Source: Rickettsiales bacterium
GTDB taxonomy: Bacteria; Pseudomonadota; Alphaproteobacteria; Rs-D84; CACZYB01
DNA: 47,205 nt
Direction of reading: 5' to 3'
Assembly (NCBI GenBank): GCA_031263095.1
Contig: JAISGI010000003.1
Coordinates: forward strand, 1-47,205
Part shown: one piece after another, positions 39,186 through 47,205 of the stretch
How positions within the stretch are numbered: the first letter of the stretch is position 1
Layout of the letters: each line of letters begins with the position of its first letter
The notes under the pieces: model-generated
Told to the model about the DNA's origin: nothing
Database searches by the model: none
The model's input: the letters and a program-made list of their open reading frames with translations, nothing else
Program-made: the position numbers and the translations under genes

Positions 39186-40355
39186 TTACGGAGCCTCGTA
39201 CTTCCAGTATATCTCGTGGCCCTTGCCGGCATTGTCGCCTACGTCCTTGTCCGCGTCCTGACCTAATACAAAACTGCCGTAGGTCGCAGGAATTGAAGTT
39301 ATGGTCGGCATAGTGAGCGTCTGGTCTTCCTGAACCGACGCCTGGACATGTTCGGACATCTTGAGCGAGCAGTGGCGCATGTCGTTGCCGATATAGCAGG
39401 ACTTTCTCCTCCCATGGTTGGGATCCGAGAAGTTCGTGTTGTTGCACGGTACCTGCTGGCCGTTGGCCTCGTAGAACCTTATCGTGGACTTGCAATTCGC
39501 AGCATATGACACGGCGACGTAAGGGTGCTTGGAGCGGCACTGACCCTTATGGCCATTGTCATCCGCGACAACCATGCCCTTGGCCGTGCATTTAGCGGCT
39601 ATGGCCGCAACGGCGGCGTCCTTGGTCGCCTGAGTATCCTCGCACCCGTTGGAGGTGGATTTCGGTGCCTGACCTGTCGGACAGACGCGGCAGATAGACT
39701 CGGCGTCCATATAGCCGTTCTTGGCTATGCACTGCTCCTTGGCCAGCTTCGCCGCCGTAGCGTCCGCGGCAGTCTTTTCATTGGCCTTTTGAGTGGCGAG
39801 GTTTGTTTCGGCGGCAGTCTTGGCGGCCTGGGCAGTGGTTATTTCCTCCTGCGCCGCGGTTTTAGCGGCCTCGGCGGCGGTCTTGGCTTCGGCAAGGCGC
39901 GCTTCGCCAGCGGCTCTGTCGGTAGCGGAAAGATTGTCGTACTTGTCCTGCATAGTCTTTATAGTCGCTTGGCGTTGCTTTAGCGTATTTTGAACCTCGG
40001 CAAGTTCGGTCTGCCTCTGCTTCAACGTATCGTTCAGGGCTTCAAGCTCGACCTTGTCCTTGGCCTCCTGCTTGGCGTCCTCGACCTTTATCTCGGCAGC
40101 GGATTTTTTGGCAGTTTCGGCCGCGCCACGCGCACGAGTTTCCTCGGCGGCAGCCCTTGCAGAACGGGAGGACGCGCGGGCGGTGCTTGCCGCCCTTGCC
40201 GAGGCGGCGCGGGCAGCCTTGGTATTCGTGTTCGCCGAACCCTTGGCGCCGGAAGCAGCGCGCGCGGAAGCCTGGCCCGGCTTTTTCGGCGGAGCTGCGT
40301 TAGAACATACCGCGGCGAGCAATGCAATCGTGGATATAAAAAGAACTTTCCTCAT
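39186..40355 (-). CDS. Secreted Ala-rich coiled-coil protein with Cys-rich C-terminal half
   Basis: Signal peptide; SARAASGAKGSANTNTKAARAA; coiled coil; CIAKNGYMDAESICRVCPTGQAPKSTSNGCED. Confidence 0.65.
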   Translation of the reverse strand: MRKVLFISTIALLAAVCSNAAPPKKPGQASARAASGAKGSANTNTKAARAASARAASTARASSRSARAAAEETRARGAAETAKKSAAEIKVEDAKQEAKDKVELEALNDTLKQRQTELAEVQNTLKQRQATIKTMQDKYDNLSATDRAAGEARLAEAKTAAEAAKTAAQEEITTAQAAKTAAETNLATQKANEKTAADATAAKLAKEQCIAKNGYMDAESICRVCPTGQAPKSTSNGCEDTQATKDAAVAAIAAKCTAKGMVVADDNGHKGQCRSKHPYVAVSYAANCKSTIRFYEANGQQVPCNNTNFSDPNHGRRKSCYIGNDMRHCSLKMSEHVQASVQEDQTLTMPTITSIPATYGSFVLGQDADKDVGDNAGKGHEIYWKYEAP

Positions 40356-40915
40356 CACTTTATCTCCTTTTGTATATTCGCGGCCTCGGACGCTATGCGC
40401 GCTGCCTCAGCCTTGGCCGCGGCGGCAGCTGCTTCGGCCTGGGCGGTTGCGGCCTGGACTGCCGTCTCCTTGTCCTTCTGTATCTTCTCGTCCTTGGACA
40501 TGAGGATATGCTCCAGATCGTCGATTTTGGCGTCGGCGGTTTTGATTTCGGCCTTTGTCTCCTCGATTTTGGCCTCGACAGTCTCGATGTCGCGCTTTAT
40601 CTTGTCCTTCTTGCCCTGGGTTTCTATCTTCTTGGTTTCCTTAGCGATAGTCTCCTCGAGTGAGGCGGCGTCCTCGGCCTCCTTATATTCCTGTTCGGCG
40701 GCCTGAAGCGCCGCGGCCGCTTCGCTGTCCACTTCGCGAACCGCCGAAGTGTCGGCGGCACGTGCCCGGCTTGTACCAACCGCTCTTGCGCGCGAGTTCC
40801 CGGCGGCGCGTTTTGCTCCGGCCGAGGCGCGGGCGGAACGCCCTCTTTCCGGCGGGGCGGCATCGGCCGTGATAGCCGTAAAAACGGCCAATATTGCGAA
40901 TAAGGCTTTTTTCAT
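40355..40915 (-). CDS. Secreted Ala/Arg-rich coiled-coil protein
   Basis: MKKALFAILAVFTAITADAAPPERGRSARASAGAKRAAGNSRARA. Confidence 0.65.
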   Translation of the reverse strand: MKKALFAILAVFTAITADAAPPERGRSARASAGAKRAAGNSRARAVGTSRARAADTSAVREVDSEAAAALQAAEQEYKEAEDAASLEETIAKETKKIETQGKKDKIKRDIETVEAKIEETKAEIKTADAKIDDLEHILMSKDEKIQKDKETAVQAATAQAEAAAAAAKAEAARIASEAANIQKEIK

Positions 40916-40938
40916 TTTTTCCTCCTAGACAAAAACGC

Positions 40939-40965
40939 ATTTTACCCCCCCCCGTCGTTTGTCAA
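40939..40965 (-). promoter_or_regulatory. Promoter with a G9 tract in its spacer: TTGACA-[AACGAC G9]-TAAAAT (15 bp spacer)
   Basis: -35 40960-40965, C9 (+ strand) 40945-40953, -10 40939-40944; AGGAGG SD before ATG at 40915. Confidence 0.75.
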
Positions 40966-41029
40966 GAATATTCCGCTTCAAGGAGAAAAAAGTTGAAAAA
41001 CATTCGCATATTTGCTAGACTTTGCAATT

Positions 41030-42238
41030 ATGTACAAGTCGGAATTTTTGAACATCATTGCCGAGCGAGGACTTCTCAACCAATGCACGGATACGGAGGC
41101 GCTTGATGAGCTGCTTGGCAGCGGGTCGGTCGCGGGGTATTGGGGCGCCGATCCGACTGCGGACAGCCTGCATATCGGGAACTTGGCGGCGCTTGCAATA
41201 CCGCGGTGGTTCGCCAAGACAGGGAACAAGTTCGTGCTTCTTGTCGGCGGGGCGACCGGGCGAATCGGCGACCCCTCCGGCCGCGACACCGAGCGCAACC
41301 TACTTTCCGAAGAGACTCTTACCGCGAACATCGCCGGGATAAAGCGTTCGCTTTCATACATATTCGGCCAAGACGTCGATGTGGTCGACAACTATGACTG
41401 GTTCCGAAAGGTCGGATATATAGAATTTTTGCGCGACTATGGCCGGCATTTCTCGGTCAACGAAATGCTCAAGCGCGACAGCGTGAGGATGAGGCTTGAG
41501 CGTGAGCAGCCGCTATCGTTCCTCGAGTTCAACTATTCCCTTTTCCAAGCGTACGATTTCGTCGAGCTTTACAAGACCAGGGGCGTGCGCGTACAATTCG
41601 GCGGTGCGGACCAATGGGGAAACTTGGTCAGCGGGGTCGACTTAGCGCGGCGGCTCGCCCTGCCCCAGCTTTTCGCCCTTACCTGTCCTTTAATAACGGA
41701 CGCGAACGGGGTCAAGTTCGGGAAATCTATGGGCAATGCGGTATGGCTGAACCCCGACAAAGTAAGCGATTTCGATTATTACCAATTCTGGCGTAATGTG
41801 GACGACCGCGACGTTGGCAAGCTTTTGGCGGCATTTACCGACTTGCCGATGGATGAGGTGCGGCGGCTTGGCGCATTACAGGGTGCGGAAATCAACGACG
41901 CAAAAAAAATCCTTGCTTTCGAAGCTACGAAAATATGCCGCGGCGAGACGTCGGCCGTTGCCGCTTCTGCTACTGCCTCGGCAACGTTCGAGCAGGGCGG
42001 AATCGGCGTGGAGTTGCCCCGCGTCCGGGTCGTCTCGGGCGTAAATGTCATCGAGGCTTTCCTTGCCAGCGGATTGGTCGGGTCGAAGTCCGAAGCTAGG
42101 CGCGCTATTGCCGGAGGCGGGCTTTATGTGGACGGCAAGCGAGTCGAGAGCGAAACCTTGACCATCGACTTTGCCGGGCGTGGAGAAATCCTGATTTCCA
42201 GCGGGAAAAAGAATAAAGCTGTTCTTGTATTAAAGTAG
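41030..42238 (+). CDS. tyrS: Tyrosyl-tRNA synthetase
   Basis: YWGADPTADSLHIGNLAAL; KFGKSMGNAVWL; S4 C-terminus. Confidence 0.96.
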   Translation: MYKSEFLNIIAERGLLNQCTDTEALDELLGSGSVAGYWGADPTADSLHIGNLAALAIPRWFAKTGNKFVLLVGGATGRIGDPSGRDTERNLLSEETLTANIAGIKRSLSYIFGQDVDVVDNYDWFRKVGYIEFLRDYGRHFSVNEMLKRDSVRMRLEREQPLSFLEFNYSLFQAYDFVELYKTRGVRVQFGGADQWGNLVSGVDLARRLALPQLFALTCPLITDANGVKFGKSMGNAVWLNPDKVSDFDYYQFWRNVDDRDVGKLLAAFTDLPMDEVRRLGALQGAEINDAKKILAFEATKICRGETSAVAASATASATFEQGGIGVELPRVRVVSGVNVIEAFLASGLVGSKSEARRAIAGGGLYVDGKRVESETLTIDFAGRGEILISSGKKNKAVLVLK

Positions 42239-42256
42239 AATTCGGGTTTCCACAGG

Positions 42257-42285
42257 TTGACAACAATAATAAAAGATGATATAGT
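42257..42285 (+). promoter_or_regulatory. Promoter of paralog C: TTGACA-17-TATAGT
   Basis: Direct reading. Confidence 0.7.
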
Positions 42286-42312
42286 ATGATTGTCTAACCA
42301 AAGGAGAAGACA

Positions 42313-42850
42313 ATGACAATGTATATGAACAAAAAGCGTACGGGGGGGGGCAAATAAGTATATAGCTACTGCGCTTCTCCTATTATCGACTAACAACTCT
42401 CAATCTTCAAATTATTATACTTGCACCTCTTGCGCTGTGCCGGGCGCATGCCAAGCGAGTGCGGTGAGCGATTGCCAATACAACAAATTACTTTCATTGG
42501 AAGAGGCGACAAAGTGTATAGGCACGCCTGACAAGAATCGCTGGAGCCTTGTATATTCCGCGGTGGATAACAGCATAAATCAACCATTGCAAGCGGGGAT
42601 TTACAGATGGGATGTCTATCGGAACGGTCAAGGAAGCTCGTCCGTAATAATTTTTGACAAGACGACCGAAACCAGGATTTTGCCGCATGATCACGACACT
42701 GCCTCGATACAAGCGTATATCAACAATGAATGGGGCCACCCGAACTGGACGCTATATGCCAGTAACGAGATAAATACGACGCCCAACATATCGCTTGCGG
42801 ACATAGAGCATATAGAGAGCGGCAAGGGGAGCGTATTCCGCCTGGACTAG
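42313..42850 (+). CDS. Poly-G secreted protein family, paralog C (OFF as assembled; ON at G8/G11)
   Basis: G9: MTMYMNKKRTGGGK*. G8: [47 protein letters not shown]...LSLEEATKCIGTPDKNRWSL...TTPNISLADIEHIESGKGSVFRLD. Confidence 0.82.
42342..42350 (+). repeat. Poly-G tract (G9) in signal-peptide coding sequence
   Basis: Direct count. Confidence 0.95.
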
Positions 42851-43587
42851 GTAAAGTTTTCCTTGGTAAGCTCGCCGGAGACGAGAGTCATCTCGCCGCG
42901 GTCGGTCGAGATTATTATTCCGCCCGAGGGGGCGAGGCCTATGAAAGTCCCCTCGTAATCTTTGCCGGCGGAGGAAACGAAAACATTTTTGCCAAGGTGG
43001 TACATGTATGGCTTGGCGCGTTCGAGTATCGCGTCGAAACCCTTGTCCTTCCACAAGTTCAAGGCTTTGATAAGTGCGATTTCAAGCGCCTCGGCGACTT
43101 CCTTGACCTCGGCGACCTTTATTCCGCATTCGGCAAGGCAGGCCGCGGGATAGCGAATATTCTTCCTGTCAGGCGGCACGGCAACGTTGAGCCCTATACC
43201 GATTATGGCGGAGGAGTCCTCTTTCTCTATCAGAATTCCGCCGACCTTCTGCTTTTTAAGGAGTATGTCGTTGGGCCATTTTATTGCGATGTCGGCCTCG
43301 GGCTCGAAGTGGAGTACGGACTCGACCGTCGCGACAGCAGCGACAAGCGAGATTTCGGAAAACCTACGTTCGAGCGCGGGCGGAAGCCTTACCAGCATAG
43401 TGAAGAATAGATTGCCCTTGGGCGAGTCCCAGACTTGACCGGGTTTGGTCGTGCGGCCGCGGGACTGCTCGTCCGAGCGGACTATTGCGAATTCGGCTCC
43501 GCCCGCGACCAGCTGCTTGGCGACAAGGTTCGTGCTGTCGCATGTTGCGAATTTGAAATGGTTGAACTTTGACCGGTCAAGCCACAT
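42847..43587 (-). CDS. birA: Biotin--[acetyl-CoA-carboxylase] ligase
   Basis: DEQSRGRTTKPGQVWDSPKGNLFFTMLVR; IKWPNDILLKKQKVGGILIE. Confidence 0.95.
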   Translation of the reverse strand: MWLDRSKFNHFKFATCDSTNLVAKQLVAGGAEFAIVRSDEQSRGRTTKPGQVWDSPKGNLFFTMLVRLPPALERRFSEISLVAAVATVESVLHFEPEADIAIKWPNDILLKKQKVGGILIEKEDSSAIIGIGLNVAVPPDRKNIRYPAACLAECGIKVAEVKEVAEALEIALIKALNLWKDKGFDAILERAKPYMYHLGKNVFVSSAGKDYEGTFIGLAPSGGIIISTDRGEMTLVSGELTKENFT

Positions 43588-44027
43588 TACTTCTTTAGGC
43601 CTTTCTTGTACTTGTCGAAATATCCCTTGCCGACGTAGGTATCGTCAAGCCATTTCTTGAACTCGGGCAAGGAGGCGTTGGGATAGCAACGCGCGCCGCG
43701 TCTGGCTTTGCCCGGCTCGCCGTACTTCTGGCGCAGATACTTTTTATAATAACCTGACCATATTCGCCCGATGTTGGCCTCGGGCCGGTTGCGCGAGGTA
43801 TAGAGCGACTTGTCAACCGTACGCGCAAGCTCCTGGACATGTTCAGCGACTAGGAAGCAGTCGACGGGCTTTTGGGCCTGTTTCGACTCGCGCGACATGC
43901 CTGTGCGGCCGGAGCGCTTCTTGGCCGGCCTTTTATACGACATGACCAAAAGCGCTATTGCCGCGCCGAGCGCGACTGCGGCGATAACCTTTACTCCGTG
44001 CTTTTCGAAAAATTCCTTGAATTTCAT
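43587..44027 (-). CDS. Hypothetical membrane-anchored protein
   Basis: MKFKEFFEKHGVKVIAAVALGAAIALLVMSYKRPAKKRSG. Confidence 0.5.
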   Translation of the reverse strand: MKFKEFFEKHGVKVIAAVALGAAIALLVMSYKRPAKKRSGRTGMSRESKQAQKPVDCFLVAEHVQELARTVDKSLYTSRNRPEANIGRIWSGYYKKYLRQKYGEPGKARRGARCYPNASLPEFKKWLDDTYVGKGYFDKYKKGLKK

Positions 44028-44079
44028 CTTTTCCTCCGTTTTTTGAAATGTTATCAGCAGGAAAGCGGAATTGCAAACA

Positions 44080-44598
44080 CTATTTTTCAAGTCCAAGCAG
44101 TACCGCGGCCTTGTCAATCGCCCCACCGATTTCGGCCATCTCGCTAGGTAAAAACCTGCCAAGCACGTAGTCGGCCGGGTCGATTTGGAGGCCCAAGCTT
44201 CGCGGGTGGGAGACGCCTATCCTTATGCGGTTATAGTTAGCGCCGATGTGCGCGTCGATGCTTTTTATGCCGTTGTGTCCCGCGCTCCCTCCGCCAAGCT
44301 TGGTCTTGACTGTACCGACGGCCAAGTCCATATCGTCGTGGATTACCCATATATCCGCGGGCTCGATTTTATACATATTGGCAAGTGTCGCGGCGGCCTC
44401 GCCGGAGAGGTTCATGAACGTGGTCGGCTTGGCAAGTATAAAATCTCCGACTTTCGTGTATAGATATTTGGGCTTTTCCTTGAAGCCGGGTGCGTTTAGA
44501 GCCTCGGCAAGCGCGTCTATGACCATAAAGCCGACGTTATGCCGGGTGTGCGCATACTTGGCGCCGGGATTGCCAAGACCTATGACCAACTTTGCCAT
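44080..44598 (-). CDS. pth: Peptidyl-tRNA hydrolase
   Basis: LVIGLGNPGAKYAHTRHNVGFMVIDALA; PTTFMNLSGEA; GGSAGHNGIKSI. Confidence 0.96.
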   Translation of the reverse strand: MAKLVIGLGNPGAKYAHTRHNVGFMVIDALAEALNAPGFKEKPKYLYTKVGDFILAKPTTFMNLSGEAAATLANMYKIEPADIWVIHDDMDLAVGTVKTKLGGGSAGHNGIKSIDAHIGANYNRIRIGVSHPRSLGLQIDPADYVLGRFLPSEMAEIGGAIDKAAVLLGLEK

Positions 44599-44681
44599 AG
44601 GCCTTATTATACAGCAAACCGGGCCTTAGTCAATTGGTATATGGAATCCGTGCAAAAGATAAACATTATTACTAGGGTTTG

Positions 44682-44750
44682 GGCGCAAGGAAGATTGGCG
44701 GGAGGTATTTGCGTCTAACCAAAGCCCGTGCCGCCAATCTTCCCTGCGCC
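44682..44750 (-). ncRNA. 3'-UTR hairpin element copy 2
   Basis: Near-identical to 27711-27780 (one G fewer); begins 14 nt past the stop of paralog D. Confidence 0.55.
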
Positions 44751-44764
44751 CTTTTACTTACCGG

Positions 44765-45363
44765 TCAATCCAGCCTATAGGCATAATAATTCGAGGCGTT
44801 GAGAGTGTCTGTGACCGGCACGTCCTCATTCGTTATGCCAGGAGTGGCCAGCTGTTCATTGACATTCCACACAATCGCGTCCGTAGGATTGGAAAATGCC
44901 TCCTGCCCGGGAGCTATGCCTATGCAGCCTATACAATCTGGGCCAACTATGCCATCTATAGTATAACCATGCAATCCGAACCGATAGGAAGAGGTTTCCG
45001 TGAATATCACGACCTTGGAATGCCTTCTCTCTCCGCTAGTATGCATAGTGCTCTCGTCGAACCTATATATGCCGGGAGAAACGCTTGCGGAGCGAGCAGC
45101 CCACCCCGCATTTTCCAACTTGTCCAAGAGTGTCCAGCGCGACTTGGCGGGCGTTCCTATGCACCGCGTCGCCTCCTCGAGCGTGAGGAATTTATTGTAG
45201 GTGCAATCCGCGGCCGCGGCTGGCTGGCATGCGCTAGGAATTGTGCAAGCGGTACAGGTATAATAATTAGATGATTGAGAGTTGTTGGCAGATAATAGGA
45301 GAAGTGCGAATGCTAGATATTTAGCCTTTTGCCCCCCCCCGTACGTATTACGTTCTTATTCAT
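44765..45363 (-). CDS. Poly-G secreted protein family, paralog D (OFF as assembled; ON at G10/G7)
   Basis: G10: [47 protein letters not shown]...LTLEEATRCIGTPAKSRWTL...ATPGITNEDVPVTDTLNASNYYAYRLD. Confidence 0.82.
45332..45340 (-). repeat. Poly-G tract (C9 on + strand) in signal-peptide coding sequence
   Basis: Direct count. Confidence 0.95.
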
Positions 45364-45392
45364 TGTCGTCTTCTCCTTTGGTTGACTTTTAG

Positions 45393-45421
45393 AGTTTATC
45401 ATAAGTTGAGATTGCTGTCAA
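45393..45421 (-). promoter_or_regulatory. Promoter of paralog D: TTGACA-17-TAAACT
   Basis: Read on minus strand. Confidence 0.6.
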
Positions 45422-45488
45422 GAATAACAACAAACATCTTGAAAATTATTCTGAATATCCTTATATAATGTCAAGACTTGGGGTGAAA

Positions 45489-46616
45489 ATGGCGAAAACA
45501 GACTATTACGAGCTTTTGGGAGTTTCGAAAGGCGCAAGCGAGGCGGAGCTTAAATCCGCCTATCGCAAGCAAGCGATGAAGTATCATCCCGACAAAAACC
45601 CCGGCGACAAGGCGGCCGAGGATAAGTTCAAGGAAATCAACGAGGCCTATGAAGTTCTTAAAGATCCACAGAAAAAGGCTGCGTACGACCAATTCGGGCA
45701 CTCTGCGTTCGAAAACGGCATGGGTGGAGGGCGGCGTGGCTCCGACCAAGGTGGCGCGGGCTTTTCCGGGTTCAACTTCAATTTCGACGAGGGGGGATTT
45801 TCGGATATATTCTCGGACATCTTCTCCGACTTTATGGGCGGCGGCGGGCGCCGTGGACGTTCGAAGCAAGCCTCGAGGAAAGGCGACGATCTGCGCTATG
45901 ACCTTCGCATAACTTTATCGCAAGCCTTTTCCGGCTTGGCCGAGAGCATATCTTTCCGCCGCAAGGGAAAATGCAAACGCTGCCATGGCGAGGGAGGCGA
46001 GGGCAAGGCTACCTGCTCGCGCTGCAATGGTGCGGGCGTAGTCAATGTGCGGCAAGGTTTCTTTATGACCCAGCAGGCATGTCCGCAATGCCATGGCCTT
46101 GGCTTCACATTTTCGAAACCCTGCCCTGAGTGCGAGGGCACGGGCGTAGAGTTCGAGAATCGCACGCTTTCCGTCAAAATTCCCGCCGGAGTCGAGGACG
46201 GTTCGCGTCTGCGCGTGGCCGGAGAAGGCGAGGCCGGACTTTTGGGCGCGGCGTCCGGCGACCTGTTCGTCTATGTCTCGGTTGCGGAGGACAAGACCTT
46301 TGCACGCGAGGGGCGCGACCTTTATATTCATGCACAGGTGCCCTTTGCCACGGCCGCGCTTGGTGGGACAGTCTCAATACCCGTTATCGAGGGCGGCGAT
46401 CTTGAGGTCAAGATACCAAAAGGCTCGCAATATGGCGACAGGCTGCGCGTACGCGGCCGCGGCATGCCGATCGTCGGGCAGAGCTCGCGCGGGGACATGT
46501 TCCTTGACCTTGCTATCGAGGTGCCGACCAAGATGAGCGCGCGGCAGGAGGAGCTTTTACGCGAGTTTGCCTCTGCGGGCGGAGCCGGCACCAAAAAGCG
46601 TTTCGGGTTCTTTTAA
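45489..46616 (+). CDS. dnaJ: Chaperone DnaJ
   Basis: [36 protein letters not shown]; four CxxCxGxG-type zinc repeats. Confidence 0.97.
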   Translation: MAKTDYYELLGVSKGASEAELKSAYRKQAMKYHPDKNPGDKAAEDKFKEINEAYEVLKDPQKKAAYDQFGHSAFENGMGGGRRGSDQGGAGFSGFNFNFDEGGFSDIFSDIFSDFMGGGGRRGRSKQASRKGDDLRYDLRITLSQAFSGLAESISFRRKGKCKRCHGEGGEGKATCSRCNGAGVVNVRQGFFMTQQACPQCHGLGFTFSKPCPECEGTGVEFENRTLSVKIPAGVEDGSRLRVAGEGEAGLLGAASGDLFVYVSVAEDKTFAREGRDLYIHAQVPFATAALGGTVSIPVIEGGDLEVKIPKGSQYGDRLRVRGRGMPIVGQSSRGDMFLDLAIEVPTKMSARQEELLREFASAGGAGTKKRFGFF

Positions 46617-47204
46617 TTCAGCTTGTACACCGTAGTGCTTTTGGCTGTCTTGTTCATATCATCCACCGTTATGCCAGGCGTGCGCATAACCCGGCCGGAA
46701 TTGCCTGTACAACCTTGAACATCCGCCGGGCCAAAAGCTGTGATATTTATAGTTCTTTCTCCGGTATAAACATCTGTTTCATTATAGTGCATTTTGCCAT
46801 TGCAATCTGCGGTAGGACCCCAAGTGTTATTGGTTAAAACCCTTGCATTCGTAGCGGTCGAGAGCGTGAATACTAGGGAGGTATAATTGTCTGAATTATA
46901 GTATGAATCCGCCCTATATATTCCGGGTGCAAGGTTCAGCGTTTTATCGACATAATTGGATTGAGTGTGGATTTGCGTCCACCTGGATTTGTCGGGCGTG
47001 CCGATAGCGGCTTGTGCTTGGGCCAGGCTTAGCGCCTTGTTATAATCGGCGAAGTCCGTGCTTGCTCCGGCATTACACAGTTCGGGCAAAACGCAAGCGG
47101 TGCAGGTGTAATAGTTGGAAGCTTTGGTTTGGGCGGAAATCAGGAGAAGTGCAATAGCTATATACTTATTTGCCCCCCCCCGTACGTTTATAGTTCCTTG
47201 TCAT
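46613..47204 (-). CDS. Poly-G secreted protein family, paralog E (OFF as assembled; ON at G8/G11)
   Basis: G8: [44 protein letters not shown]...[20 protein letters not shown]...[23 protein letters not shown]. Confidence 0.8.
47173..47181 (-). repeat. Poly-G tract (C9 on + strand) in signal-peptide coding sequence
   Basis: Direct count. Confidence 0.95.
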
Positions 47205-47205
47205 C

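Noticed and set aside
5938-47204. Simple pseudogenes
   Set aside because: The only lesion in each of six genes is at the same G tract; promoters, RBSs and C-termini are intact and conserved.
1-47205. CRISPR array, prophage, integrase or IS transposase
   Set aside because: No regularly spaced direct repeats and no recognisable transposase, integrase or phage structural genes were seen.

Overview
This ~47 kb window comes from a compact, gene-dense alphaproteobacterial-looking chromosome (MucR, ComF, HemW, GAACN7GAAC-type SOS box, 'VIPRLDRGIQ' palindrome). Most of it is housekeeping: rsmI-smpB, AsmA, an RluA-family synthase, MlaA, murI, dnaB, rdgB, tRNA-Thr and tRNA-Ser, lpxL-like/lpxC, an orphan virB11-like ATPase, hemW, der-lspA, comF, lexA-recA-CYTH, truB-rpsO-pnp, tyrS, birA, pth, dnaJ. 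The standout signal is a scattered set of loci carrying homopolymeric G tracts, eight in all and each exactly 9 G. Six lie inside signal-peptide coding sequence. Five of those belong to one paralogous family of small secreted proteins (signal peptide - NYYTCTxC - CIGTPxxxRW - GIYR - variable core - TPGI...YKLN/D). The sixth belongs to a glycine-zipper protein. In all six, the assembled G9 puts the start codon out of frame with the rest of the gene. Four need G8/G11 and two need G7/G10 to be ON. Two further G9 tracts occupy the -35/-10 spacers of promoters, one upstream of the same glycine-zipper protein and one upstream of a two-gene coiled-coil secreted-protein operon. This looks like an undescribed multi-locus contingency (phase-variation) or slippage-expressed surface/secreted protein system. 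Two paralogs also share a ~70 bp 3' hairpin whose loop is perfectly complementary over 12 nt to the RBS-proximal leader of two other paralogs. All calls are by manual reading; no database search was run.
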